Source: a virus
Direction: 5' to 3' (one strand)
DNA length: 32,355 nucleotides
Virus record (IMG/VR): IMGVR_UViG_3300020469_000155
Span: 1 to 32,355 of that record
Positions within the stretch are counted from its first letter, which is position 1; each line of letters begins with the position of its first letter. The notes beneath the pieces were generated by a model. It was not told the origin of the DNA, did not search any database, and was given only the letters and a program-made list of their open reading frames with translations. Of the stretch, positions 21,758 through 29,740 are shown one piece after another. A program made the position numbers and the translations under genes.

Positions 21758-23434
21758 ATGCCCAAGATAACCTACGCAGATGAGATTGATGCTCACTTTG
21801 GCATCCCGTGGACTGATGATTTAAAGTACGAGAAGGGAGAACTTGCATGTGCATTGAGCGCGGAGGAAATTGACGCACTGCCACAGGATCGGGCAGAGAT
21901 GTTGAGTCGTTTAATGATTGACCAACCAAACAGCGAAAAAGAAGACCCGATTGAATGGGGATGGACATTGCCTGGATGGAGACGGGTGATGGATCGATGG
22001 AAAGACACAAAGATTCATGTGATACTTGGTGGGAACAGATCAAGTAAAACAACTCTATGTTCAAGACTTTTAGTTCACCTGGCACAGGAGATTCCCGAAG
22101 CTGAGATTCGCAGTATGCATGTATCCGAGGAACGCAGTATTGCGGATGCACAACGCTATATTTGGGAAGCGCTTCCTGCCCGATACAAGCGGGCAAAGAA
22201 AAAGAGTACCAATCATTCTTTGCAATACACACAGAAAAACGGATTTAATTCGGGCAAGGCAATCCTGCCACCTAGTACACCAGGTGCGGAGCGTGGGAGT
22301 ACCATAAGTTTTAATAACTATCGCCAGTTCATGGCGGACCCGCAAATATTCGAGGGTTGGTCAGCACATGCAATTCATTGCGATGAAGAGGTAAGTGAGG
22401 CAATATTTAATACTTTACTTGCTAGATTGACTGATTTTTCGGGTCGTTTATTACTTAGTTTTACAACTCTTCAAGGATACACTCCATTGATAAATAGTCT
22501 ATTGAAGGGTGCGGAAACAGTTGAGAAAAGACATAGCAAACTTCTTGGTCGGGACTTACCTGTCGAACAAGTCTCTGCAAACTGGCCCGATTGCAGGATT
22601 TATTATTTTTGGTCGGAAATGAGTCCCTTTGTAAATGCGGATGAATTAATCCGCACATACTCCAAGCAACCACTGGAGGTCAAGCTTGCCCGATTGTATG
22701 GCATTCCGAGCAAAGCCGTGGAAGGTAGGTTCCCAAAATTCAATAGGGAAACAAATGTTATTCCGCACGAAAAGATTCCATTTATACAGGATGACACACG
22801 CAAAGTCACACGATACATGGTGGTTGATCCCGGCGGCTCGAAACCGTGGGTGTGCATATGGGCGGGAGTTATGCGGGATGGAAGTATTTATATTTACCGC
22901 GAGTTCCCCGACACCACGATGGGTCAATGGGCATTACCACATGTCAATGGGGTAGGGAAGAGCGTGGGCAAGCCTGGTCCCGCCCAAAGACCACTCGGAT
23001 ATGGATACACAGATTACAAGAATTTATTCGAGGATATGGAACAGGATGAGGAAATATTTGAACGTATTGTTGACCCGCGAATGGGCGCGGCAACGGTCAG
23101 GGAGAAAGAGGGGGAAAGTAATATTATTACGACTATGGGAAATCTTGGATTTGTCATGCGTCCCGCACCGGGCGTGGAAATCGAGACGGGGATTGCAAAG
23201 ATAAATGATGCGTTATCGTGGAACGATACTGAGCCAATGACCGACGAGAATAAACCAAAGCTTTATATTTCAGACAGATGTGAGAATACAATTACCTCGA
23301 TGATGGAATATACGGGCCAGTCCCGCGCTGAACATTTTAAGGATCAAATTGACTGTATTCGATATCTCATGGTCAGTGGTGCTGATCATGTCACCAGTGA
23401 AAGTATGATGGTTACTGGTGGGGGTGGATATTAA
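21758..23434 (+). CDS. terL: Terminase large subunit
   Basis: A 558-residue DNA-packaging motor. The ATPase Walker A is GGNRSSKTT (residues 91-99). The segment ISFNNYRQFM precedes the Walker B HCDEEV (Asp209, Glu210-211), and LLLSFTTLQG acts as coupling motif III. The RNase-H-like nuclease begins at VVDPGG (Asp357) with further acidic residues near IVDPRMG and FKDQIDCI. It cuts and translocates phage DNA into proheads through the portal encoded next. No Shine-Dalgarno is near the ATG, which lies 3 bp after the lipoprotein stop. The gene ends just before a hairpin. The small subunit partner is uncertain. Confidence 0.95.
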   Translation: MPKITYADEIDAHFGIPWTDDLKYEKGELACALSAEEIDALPQDRAEMLSRLMIDQPNSEKEDPIEWGWTLPGWRRVMDRWKDTKIHVILGGNRSSKTTLCSRLLVHLAQEIPEAEIRSMHVSEERSIADAQRYIWEALPARYKRAKKKSTNHSLQYTQKNGFNSGKAILPPSTPGAERGSTISFNNYRQFMADPQIFEGWSAHAIHCDEEVSEAIFNTLLARLTDFSGRLLLSFTTLQGYTPLINSLLKGAETVEKRHSKLLGRDLPVEQVSANWPDCRIYYFWSEMSPFVNADELIRTYSKQPLEVKLARLYGIPSKAVEGRFPKFNRETNVIPHEKIPFIQDDTRKVTRYMVVDPGGSKPWVCIWAGVMRDGSIYIYREFPDTTMGQWALPHVNGVGKSVGKPGPAQRPLGYGYTDYKNLFEDMEQDEEIFERIVDPRMGAATVREKEGESNIITTMGNLGFVMRPAPGVEIETGIAKINDALSWNDTEPMTDENKPKLYISDRCENTITSMMEYTGQSRAEHFKDQIDCIRYLMVSGADHVTSESMMVTGGGGY

Positions 23435-23436
23435 AA

Positions 23437-23480
23437 AACCGCCTACGGGAGAGAAACACTAAAAAACCCCATAGGCGGTT
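23437..23480 (-). terminator. Hairpin between terL and portal, T-run on the minus side
   Basis: AACCGCCTA-CGGG (23437-23449) pairs with CCCC-A-TAGGCGGTT (ending 23480). Reading the minus strand, the stem is followed by TTTTTT, the form of an intrinsic terminator. Plus-strand reading is followed by ACACAC with no T-run. It lies directly upstream of the portal promoter. Confidence 0.7.
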
Positions 23481-23521
23481 ACACACACACACTATATATA
23501 ATATTTAGTAATACTATGCAT

Positions 23522-23550
23522 TTGACTAGTCAACTACAAATGACTATAAT
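23522..23550 (+). promoter_or_regulatory. Late promoter P1 (portal)
   Basis: TTGACT (23522-23527), 17-bp spacer, TATAAT (23545-23550). A near-consensus sigma-70-type promoter in an AT-rich 128-bp gap. The spacer and the following TTGCTACA are shared with the promoter at 27560, suggesting a common regulator. The expected transcription start (about 23557) is only a few bases before the portal ATG. Confidence 0.85.
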
Positions 23551-23561
23551 TTGCTACATCT

Positions 23562-25634
23562 ATGCAAAGTAGCTCCGATCCCGAACTGTTGTATGTTTCC
23601 AAGGAACCCGACATTGGATATTTACAGGAAACCTACCAACGGACAAAGAGTGATTTAGGTGAATGGATTGACCGCAGACAAAGGGATTATGACACCCGTA
23701 ATTGTTTATGGAGCGGAAAGTCGGATGATTTTAAAAAGCATTCCAATTTAAGTGCCACGGGTGAGGTGTTTCCTTGGGAAAGTAGTTCTGATCAAGAGAA
23801 TCAATTAGTGCATGAGACAATCAATACGATGGTTGCACAGTCGCTGAATGCGATCAGACGCGCTCAGATTGTTGCCAATCCAATAGAATCCGATGATATT
23901 GAACGCTCAAATGTAATCAGTAATTTTATTCGCTGGTTGATTAATTCGAGAATGGATGAATTTTACGACCAGGTTGAACTAGGACTGAATCATTTGTACG
24001 AGAAAGGAATGATGGTTCATTATTGTTATTGGGAATCCAAAGACCTGAAACAACAACAAACCATTCAATTAGCGGAGATTGCACAGGCTCTTCCACAGAT
24101 TGCACAGGCAATACAGGATGGCAGTATGGATGAGGAATTATCATCCGCAATCAAGGATCAGTTCAAAGTATCCAAGGCAAAAGCCCGTGGTATGCTCAAA
24201 GAAATGCGGTCAGATGGAGAAACCACAATTCCCGTGACCCGTCGAGTGATTAATCAACCAAGAGTAAAAGCACTGGCTCCCGATGAGGATGTGTTTTGGC
24301 CCTCCTATACAATTGATCCACAGGAAGCACCCTATGTTTTTCATGTGATTAATATGACACCCGAGCAATTACGCTCAAAGATAAACACGGAGGGATGGGA
24401 CGAGGAATTTGTTGATGCCGCAATCGATCTTGCACAACAGGGTGAAGCGGACACTCCGATAAATAATCTTCGTTTGCAGGAGGAAGTCATTCGGGATGAC
24501 GATGAAACAATAAGAATTATATATTGCTATCAGCGTCTTTTGGACGAAGAAGGAACTCCTGGTATTTATTGCACGATAATGACGAGCCGTGTGCCTGACT
24601 TATATGCCAAGCATCAACTGCTGGATTATGGACATGGTAAATATCCATTTGTTGTCACGACCTACGAAAAAACAAGTAAGCGATTATATCATTCGCGCTC
24701 AGTTTCTGAGCTTGGAGAGGGACCGCAAAACATTTTAAAGATCGAAGAGGATGCATCCATTGATCGTCAGAGCATTTCCACATTACCACCTCTGCTTGTA
24801 CCTTACGGAAGGAGTCCGAGCAAGTGGGGACCGGGTGTACGTGTTCCATATCGCACACCTGGCGAGTACAGATTTGCAGATGTTCCTCGATTTGATGGTG
24901 GTTCCGTACAGGTGCGTCAATATGTGAAGGAAGGATTTGATCGATTGATTGGAAGAAACGCACCGGGAGTTGATCCAATCGAAGCACAAATGAAGCAACA
25001 AAGAAACATTGATAAAGTGTTTCAACATTTGCGTATGGTCATTGATCAAGTCTACACACTCTATCAACAGTACGGACCTGACGCTGAATTTTTCCGTGTC
25101 ACTGGCATGAATGACATGCAAAAGTTCATGAAGGGAACACCCAATGAAAGATTTGATTTTTATTTGCAATTTGATGCGGCAACTCAAGACCCGAATCAAA
25201 TGCTTGAGCGTGTAAAAACAATTGCCGATCTTGGTGGATTGCTTGACAAGAATGGAACCTTGGACACTGAGCGATTATTGCAACTTGCAATTGGACAGGT
25301 TTTACCTGGTGCATCCGAGAAAATATTATTGCCCAAAGAAACTGCCTCTCAAAATGCGGTCAATGAAGAGCGTCAAACAATTTCAGAACTTGTTGCCGGA
25401 GTACCGCCCAATGTAAAACCACAGGATGCGCATGAATTAAAGATGCAAGTATTCCAGCAGTGGTTGTCACAACCTGACATTCAGCAAAAAGCACAGCAAG
25501 ACCCCGCCTTGCAGGAGCGTATTCAAAATTACATGAGTCAGCGTCAAATGCAGATTCAGCAACAGCAAAATGCTCAAATTGGCAGACTCGGCGCAATGCC
25601 CACGCAGTTCGGACAAACTGCATCTGCCGCATGA
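23562..25634 (+). CDS. Portal protein (head-tail connector)
   Basis: A 690-residue portal-type protein: helical N-terminus (DIGYLQETYQRTKSDLGEWI), a central region with WESSSDQENQLVHETINTM and alternating strands (ITMSRV-like CTIMTSRVPDLYAK), and a C-terminal Gln-rich barrel (RQMQIQQQQNAQIG). It forms the dodecameric DNA gate at the capsid vertex. Length and position immediately after terL fit. The ATG lies about 5 nt from the predicted transcription start, with a stop codon in frame upstream, so the mRNA appears leaderless. A specific family (T7 gp8 versus P22 gp1 type) cannot be assigned by eye. Confidence 0.85.
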   Translation: MQSSSDPELLYVSKEPDIGYLQETYQRTKSDLGEWIDRRQRDYDTRNCLWSGKSDDFKKHSNLSATGEVFPWESSSDQENQLVHETINTMVAQSLNAIRRAQIVANPIESDDIERSNVISNFIRWLINSRMDEFYDQVELGLNHLYEKGMMVHYCYWESKDLKQQQTIQLAEIAQALPQIAQAIQDGSMDEELSSAIKDQFKVSKAKARGMLKEMRSDGETTIPVTRRVINQPRVKALAPDEDVFWPSYTIDPQEAPYVFHVINMTPEQLRSKINTEGWDEEFVDAAIDLAQQGEADTPINNLRLQEEVIRDDDETIRIIYCYQRLLDEEGTPGIYCTIMTSRVPDLYAKHQLLDYGHGKYPFVVTTYEKTSKRLYHSRSVSELGEGPQNILKIEEDASIDRQSISTLPPLLVPYGRSPSKWGPGVRVPYRTPGEYRFADVPRFDGGSVQVRQYVKEGFDRLIGRNAPGVDPIEAQMKQQRNIDKVFQHLRMVIDQVYTLYQQYGPDAEFFRVTGMNDMQKFMKGTPNERFDFYLQFDAATQDPNQMLERVKTIADLGGLLDKNGTLDTERLLQLAIGQVLPGASEKILLPKETASQNAVNEERQTISELVAGVPPNVKPQDAHELKMQVFQQWLSQPDIQQKAQQDPALQERIQNYMSQRQMQIQQQQNAQIGRLGAMPTQFGQTASAA

Positions 25635-25735
25635 AGAAATTTATCAAGATCGGTCAAACGGTCTATCGACCACCATTAACAAGGAGACGTAATGATGCGC
25701 AAGAAGTCCAAGTACATGAGCAAAGGCGGACGTAA
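25631..25735 (+). CDS. Possible miniprotein overlapping the portal end (34 aa)
   Basis: Starts at the ATGA overlap with the portal stop and reads MKKFIKIGQTVYRPPLTRRR, basic and proline-rich. Its second half overlaps the 18-residue ORF in another frame. Coding is uncertain. Confidence 0.3.
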   Translation: MKKFIKIGQTVYRPPLTRRRNDAQEVQVHEQRRT

Positions 25736-25748
25736 GAAACGCCGCTAA
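25692..25748 (+). CDS. Tiny Arg/Lys-rich peptide (18 aa)
   Basis: An 18-residue peptide MMRKKSKYMSKGGRKKRR with an AAGGAG site five bases upstream and the next ATG directly after its stop. Half of its residues are Lys or Arg. It resembles the tiny basic peptides common between portal and scaffold in aquatic phages; function unknown. Confidence 0.5.
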   Translation: MMRKKSKYMSKGGRKKRR

Positions 25749-26414
25749 ATGTCGTACCTCATCGCCAATATCCCCCAGTTTAAGTGCTGGGTTCGCAAAG
25801 AGTTTACTCACAATCACATGAAGTACGAAGGAGAATATATACATGCTTTGGTAATTGCGGTCTGCGCGATTCCTGACCGATGCCTGTCTTTTCAAGTTGT
25901 ATTCACTGGTTGCGATGAGGATGACCCAAACCCTCACGGGGGGGCGATGTGGGCGAGAATGCCAATAACCGCTTTAATTGCAGATGTACCTTACGAAGAA
26001 TGGCCCGAAAAATGCCCCACCCATATCGCACAACCTTGGGACTGTCCATCCCGCGACATAGCAGTCACCAAGCTCGACCGTGTAAGTTCAAGCCCGTGGA
26101 TTGCAAAGATTGACGGAAAGTTTTACAAGGCAATTTATTATTTCACGGTTGATTTCACGGGCAACTCAATTGCCGATGATCCCGCCCAGCACAAGCAAAG
26201 TCACATCCTTGAATTGACCGAGGGTCCGTGGAAGGGACAGATTATAGCCCTTCCAAACAACCGCGTTCGTGTAACGAACCCCGCTTTGTGGTTAGTCGGA
26301 GAAGGAGCGCCTGACTTCGTGCCAAGTCAATATTTACACTCTGCTGAAAAGCACGACAGTTACACTGATTGGCGCGCAACATTTGATAACCTCTATGCTG
26401 ATGAAGACAAATGA
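25749..26414 (+). CDS. Conserved phage protein of unknown function (221 aa)
   Basis: A 221-residue protein (FKCWVRKEFTHNHMKYEGEY then IHALVIAVCAIPDRCLSFQV) that I associate with a widespread head-module family in marine phages. It has strands with conserved Trp/Tyr, PHGGAMWARMPITALI, and a C-terminus with EGAPDFVPSQYLHS. No catalytic motif seen. It follows the tiny peptide without gap and its end overlaps the next gene by 4 bp (ATGA). Probably virion-associated. Confidence 0.7.
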   Translation: MSYLIANIPQFKCWVRKEFTHNHMKYEGEYIHALVIAVCAIPDRCLSFQVVFTGCDEDDPNPHGGAMWARMPITALIADVPYEEWPEKCPTHIAQPWDCPSRDIAVTKLDRVSSSPWIAKIDGKFYKAIYYFTVDFTGNSIADDPAQHKQSHILELTEGPWKGQIIALPNNRVRVTNPALWLVGEGAPDFVPSQYLHSAEKHDSYTDWRATFDNLYADEDK

Positions 26415-26659
26415 GTATTACTTATCGAGGTGAGCGTTTTAGTGGTTATAATAAACCAAAGAGGACACCTGGTAAGTCCAAGAAATTTGCCGTACTTGCA
26501 AAAGAGGGGGAGAAAGTACGACTCGTTCGTTACGGTGATCCTAATATGCGTATTCGAAAGAGTGAACCCGCCAGGCGTAAATCCTTCCGAGCAAGACATA
26601 AGTGCGATGAAAAGAAATCTAAATTAACCGCAGGATATTGGAGTTGTAAGAAATGGTAA
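26411..26659 (+). CDS. Small basic conserved phage protein (82 aa)
   Basis: An 82-residue basic protein with the recurrent phage pattern YRGERFSGYNKPKRTPGKS, then FAVLAKEGEKVRLVRYGDPN and the end RRKSFRARHKCD, YWSCKKW. Two Cys near the end (HKCD, YWSCK) might bind metal. The family occurs in marine phages; its role is unknown. ATGA coupled to the upstream gene. Confidence 0.75.
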   Translation: MSITYRGERFSGYNKPKRTPGKSKKFAVLAKEGEKVRLVRYGDPNMRIRKSEPARRKSFRARHKCDEKKSKLTAGYWSCKKW

Positions 26660-26766
26660 AAAAACTATCAGCAAAGCAGAAGAAAATTGCAGGGGCGGCA
26701 AAGCCCCGCAATAGAATCACGAAGTCCGACTTTGTGGCCTTAAAGAGGCGGAGGAAGAAAAAATAA
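26653..26766 (+). CDS. Tiny basic phage protein, KLSxKQKKI family-like (37 aa)
   Basis: A 37-residue protein MVKKLSAKQKKIAGAAKPRN followed by ITKSDFVALKRRRKKK. The K-L-S-x-K-Q-K-K-I start and the I-T-x-x-D-F-x-x-L-[KR] end recur in small phage proteins of this position. Overlaps the preceding stop. Function unknown. Confidence 0.65.
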   Translation: MVKKLSAKQKKIAGAAKPRNRITKSDFVALKRRRKKK

Positions 26767-26783
26767 ATGCAATTGTGGAAGAG

Positions 26784-26930
26784 ATGGAAGCAAAAATCTC
26801 GATGCTACGAGAAGACAGTCGAATGTGTACTTACAGAATTTCTTTTCATACTGAGCGCCGATCAAAGATACAGCAGGACATAAAAGAACTGAAACAAAAG
26901 ATTAAAGATGAGCAAAAACGTACCAACTAA
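26784..26930 (+). CDS. Small coiled-coil protein (48 aa)
   Basis: A 48-residue charged helical protein (MEAKISMLREDSRMCTYRIS, then a Lys/Gln-rich helix DIKELKQKIKDEQ). Start is uncertain: GTG 26775 is in frame. It overlaps the next gene by 23 bp. Another frame (26767-26883) is less protein-like. Confidence 0.4.
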   Translation: MEAKISMLREDSRMCTYRISFHTERRSKIQQDIKELKQKIKDEQKRTN

Positions 26931-27063
26931 CAAAGCACTTTATTCCCGCGTCAAATCAGAGGCGAAAAGGAAGTACAAGGTTTGGCCAAGTGCATATGCG
27001 TCAGGTTGGTTGACAAAAGAGTACAAGCGCCGAGGAGGGAAGTACAAGACTTCTAAGAAGTAA
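26908..27063 (+). CDS. Small conserved basic protein with WPSAYASGWL motif (51 aa)
   Basis: A 51-residue protein: LYSRVKSEAKRKYKVWPSAY followed by ASGWLTKEYKRRGGKY. The WPSAYAS motif with following KEYKRRGGKY is a well-known small domain in phages and giant viruses, usually fused to or near the next type of sequence. Overlaps the next ATG by one base. Confidence 0.75.
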   Translation: MSKNVPTNKALYSRVKSEAKRKYKVWPSAYASGWLTKEYKRRGGKYKTSKK

Positions 27064-27272
27064 TGGCTAGGAAAAGTGGCGGACTAACCAAGTGGTTTAA
27101 GCGTGGTGGCTGGGTTGATTGTAAGACAGGAAAACCATGCGGTCGTAAATCCGCCAAGAAAAGCAAGCGACCATATCCTGCTTGCCGCCCGACTATGGCA
27201 CAATGCAAAAAAAGTGCAGTCAAGAAAAAGACAGGACCAAAACGAGTAAGTTGGAAAGGAAAGAAAAAATAA
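27063..27272 (+). CDS. Small conserved Cys/Lys-rich protein (69 aa)
   Basis: A 69-residue protein: GLTKWFKRGGWVDCKTGKPC, GRKSAKKSKRPYPACRPT, then KKTGPKRVSWKGKKK. The WVD-x-K-x-GKPCGR and YPACRP blocks recur with the WPSAYAS domain in phage and viral proteins, so the adjacent genes represent a split version. Four cysteines could bind zinc; function unknown. Confidence 0.75.
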   Translation: MARKSGGLTKWFKRGGWVDCKTGKPCGRKSAKKSKRPYPACRPTMAQCKKSAVKKKTGPKRVSWKGKKK

Positions 27273-27496
27273 AAACATACCACGAAGTAAATCCCGAAGA
27301 AGCAATTCAAGCCCTTAGTTTTTTAAAGAACGATCCACACTTTAAGAAATACATTGAAATGCGCGAAAGTATGCGTGAAGAAACCATTCGCCAGTTGCAG
27401 TCCGAGTCTGTGATCGAGTCAACTAACAGACACTTTATGATGTCGGGTAAACTCGAAGCAATCGACGAAGAACTCGATATTTTGCACAAACTTTAA
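27203..27496 (+). CDS. Helical protein at end of the portal operon (97 aa)
   Basis: The C-terminal 75 residues (YHEVNPEEAIQALSFLKNDP, FKKYIEMRESMREETIRQLQ) are a clear acidic coiled-coil helix protein. The start is uncertain: ATG 27203 overlaps the Cys/Lys-rich gene, and a TTG at 27251 is also possible. Gene ends 25 bp before a strong terminator. Unassigned. Confidence 0.55.
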   Translation: MQKKCSQEKDRTKTSKLERKEKIKTYHEVNPEEAIQALSFLKNDPHFKKYIEMRESMREETIRQLQSESVIESTNRHFMMSGKLEAIDEELDILHKL

Positions 27497-27520
27497 ATAT
27501 TTTCGCTCAGTCATAAGTGT

Positions 27521-27558
27521 AGCCCTTGCGGTATTGGGGTGACCGCAAGGGCTTTTTT
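27521..27558 (+). terminator. Strong intrinsic terminator before the scaffold gene
   Basis: A perfect 12-bp stem AGCCCTTGCGGT / ACCGCAAGGGCT (27521-27532 and 27542-27553), loop of nine, then a T-run (27553-27558). It is immediately followed by promoter P2, so it closes the portal-operon transcript. Confidence 0.93.
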
Positions 27559-27559
27559 G

Positions 27560-27588
27560 TTGCCTTTGTCAATACAAAAGACTATATT
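27560..27588 (+). promoter_or_regulatory. Late promoter P2 (scaffold/capsid)
   Basis: TTGCCT (27560-27565), 17-bp spacer, TATATT (27583-27588). Aligned with P1, the spacer (GTCAA-TACAAA-GAC) and the following TTGCTACA are nearly identical, far more than a plain sigma-70 promoter requires. Confidence 0.8.
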
Positions 27589-27618
27589 TTGCTACACTAG
27601 GCTACTCGCCTTGCTCAA

Positions 27619-28716
27619 ATGATGGAAACAATTACTGAAGAGGTTATCTCGGAATCCTCCCAAACATCCGTGGACAGTCAAACGCAAGAGGACGGTAACG
27701 TCTCAATGGCAGAATTTGCGGATCAATTATTGAAACGCAGACAAACCGAAGAGCCGGAACCCGAATCATCTTTAGAAACGGACGAACCCGCTGACCAATC
27801 TGCGGAGCCTACGGAAGCTTCTGAGGAACAACCCGCCGAGGAAATCGAAGCAACGGAGGAAACTTCAGAGCAGACACAACCTCAAGATGTTCTCAACAAA
27901 TTCAATATCGACCTGGACAGTCTGTCCGAGGAGGAGAGCCGCCAATTAGCAAAGTCGCTGAACGCATCTGCGATCAAACGATTTGGCAGACTTACCGCGC
28001 AGAAAAATGCTTTACTTGCAGAAAATGCCGAGCTTCAAGAAAAAGCCCAGCAACCAGTAGTAAACGCAGAAGTACCGCAATTCCTCAAGGACAATGCCTT
28101 GTACAATATCACCGACGAAAACGGATTGACCAAAGAAGTCGAGAATCTAACTACGCTCATCGAATGGGCGGAAGAAGGACTCGATAATGAGGCACAATAC
28201 GATGACAATGGAGATGAGTACCTGATCAAGGACGGAGACAAAGTGTATGGCAAAACGGAACTCAAGCGTATCCGCAACAATGCAAAGAAAATTCTTCGCA
28301 AGGATGCACCCGCCCGCCATGCATGGATCAAGGAACGAACCGCGTCCGATCAACAGGCAATGCAGACCTTTCAGTTTTTAGGGGAACCTGAATCTGAGGA
28401 CTACAAATTGTTCATGCAGGTCAAAGCTTCACCGCTTTATAAACCATTGGTCGAACATTTACCAAACAGCAATTTTGCTCTCGGATTAATGGTCGAAGGA
28501 TTAAAAACGGTACAGGCAAGACAGGCACAGGCAAGCAAGCCCAAGCCCAAACCCAAGGCTCCAGTAGCGAGCGTGGAAGCGGGTTCAAGCAGACCAAAGA
28601 CTCCACAGGCGAAAAAGAACAAAGAGGTTGATGCCGCGAAGCGTAAATTCGACGCATCGGGATCAATGGCGGATTATCAAAATTATATTCGAATCAAGCG
28701 TGTAAACGCAAAATAA
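27619..28716 (+). CDS. Capsid scaffolding protein
   Basis: A 365-residue protein with a very acidic, Glu/Thr/Ser-rich N-terminal third (ESSLETDEPADQSAEPTEAS), a coiled-coil middle (LTAQKNALLAENAELQEKAQ) and a basic C-terminus with Lys/Pro repeats (KPKPKPKAPVA) and KRKFDASGSMADYQNYI. This charge gradient and its position directly before the capsid gene are typical of phage scaffolds, which leave during maturation. No Shine-Dalgarno precedes the ATG; the gene follows P2. Confidence 0.8.
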   Translation: MMETITEEVISESSQTSVDSQTQEDGNVSMAEFADQLLKRRQTEEPEPESSLETDEPADQSAEPTEASEEQPAEEIEATEETSEQTQPQDVLNKFNIDLDSLSEEESRQLAKSLNASAIKRFGRLTAQKNALLAENAELQEKAQQPVVNAEVPQFLKDNALYNITDENGLTKEVENLTTLIEWAEEGLDNEAQYDDNGDEYLIKDGDKVYGKTELKRIRNNAKKILRKDAPARHAWIKERTASDQQAMQTFQFLGEPESEDYKLFMQVKASPLYKPLVEHLPNSNFALGLMVEGLKTVQARQAQASKPKPKPKAPVASVEAGSSRPKTPQAKKNKEVDAAKRKFDASGSMADYQNYIRIKRVNAK

Positions 28717-28748
28717 CAATCTTAAAATTATCAAGGAGATAAACTAAA

Positions 28749-29714
28749 ATGCCACAAGCCGCATCGTACAACGTTAGTACTAATCGTGAGAGCATATCTG
28801 ATATTCTTACCGTGCTAACCCCGGAAGCCACTCCATTTGTGAGTATGGCAAAAAAAATTAACGCAACTGGAACCTTCAACGAAGTCGTTGTGGATGACCT
28901 CTCGGTCGCCTCATTCGATGGAGTTAATGAAGGTGAAGATGTTCAAAGCTTCGACAATAAAGCCGCAAAACGCGCTCGTATTGGGAATTACATTCAATCT
29001 TTCCGACGCACCTACGCTGTTTCAAATATCCAGGAATTAGTGGACAGTGCTGGAGTCGCAAATGAGTTCGCAAATTCGGAAAGTTTTGCCATACGAGAAT
29101 TAAAACGTGATATTGAGGCCGCAGTATGCTCTAATCAAGATCGTCAAGCCGATTCAGGCGCTGGCGCACCTTACAAAACCCGTGGAATGTTTAAGTTCCT
29201 TGGAGACGGAGGTCAACCATCTGATATTCCTGAGCGTTTTCAGTGTGTTGCTTCTGACACCACAGGCACTCAAACCGAATCAACCTTCAATAGTGTCTTA
29301 CAATCTCTCTATGAAGCCAACGGAATGCCAGGTGGTCAGCTTACTCTTATTGCCGGACCTGACTTGAAGAAAGAAATCAGTGACTTCTCCCGTCAAGCCG
29401 GAGGAGCAGGATTTGCATATCAAGTCACTCAACCAGCAGAGAGCAAGAAAATAACCTTATCAGTCAATGTCTATGAAGGAGATTTTGGCGTTGTAAATGT
29501 CCTGCCTAGCACAAATTTGAGGCGGACGAGCGGAAGCGCAACTTTGGATAAAGACGCAGGACTTCTTGTCGATCCTGACTATGTAGGACTTCATGTCTTG
29601 GAAGCTGAATCTAATGCAGAACTTGAGAATCAAGGTGGCGGAAGACGCGGGTATGCTTCGATTATCGCTGGTCTTTGCGTGATGAGTCCTAAAGCCCATG
29701 GATTTTTTGCTTAA
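28749..29714 (+). CDS. Major capsid protein (SU10/HK97-like)
   Basis: A 321-residue capsid protein. The start RESISDILTVLTPEATPFVS matches the SU10-type HK97-fold family, with a FRRTYAVSNIQELVD helix, an A-domain strand region (LTLIAGPDLKKEIS) and a Gly/Arg-rich loop near the C-terminus (ENQGGGRRGYASIIAGLC). An AAGGAG site precedes the ATG. It follows the scaffold and precedes a small decoration-like gene. Confidence 0.9.
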   Translation: MPQAASYNVSTNRESISDILTVLTPEATPFVSMAKKINATGTFNEVVVDDLSVASFDGVNEGEDVQSFDNKAAKRARIGNYIQSFRRTYAVSNIQELVDSAGVANEFANSESFAIRELKRDIEAAVCSNQDRQADSGAGAPYKTRGMFKFLGDGGQPSDIPERFQCVASDTTGTQTESTFNSVLQSLYEANGMPGGQLTLIAGPDLKKEISDFSRQAGGAGFAYQVTQPAESKKITLSVNVYEGDFGVVNVLPSTNLRRTSGSATLDKDAGLLVDPDYVGLHVLEAESNAELENQGGGRRGYASIIAGLCVMSPKAHGFFA

Positions 29715-29740
29715 TTCTTAACAATAAGGAGACTTACAAA

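Noticed and set aside
26767-26883. Alternative 38-codon frame
   Set aside because: The overlapping frame at 26784-26930 has a more protein-like helical composition and neighbour overlap.
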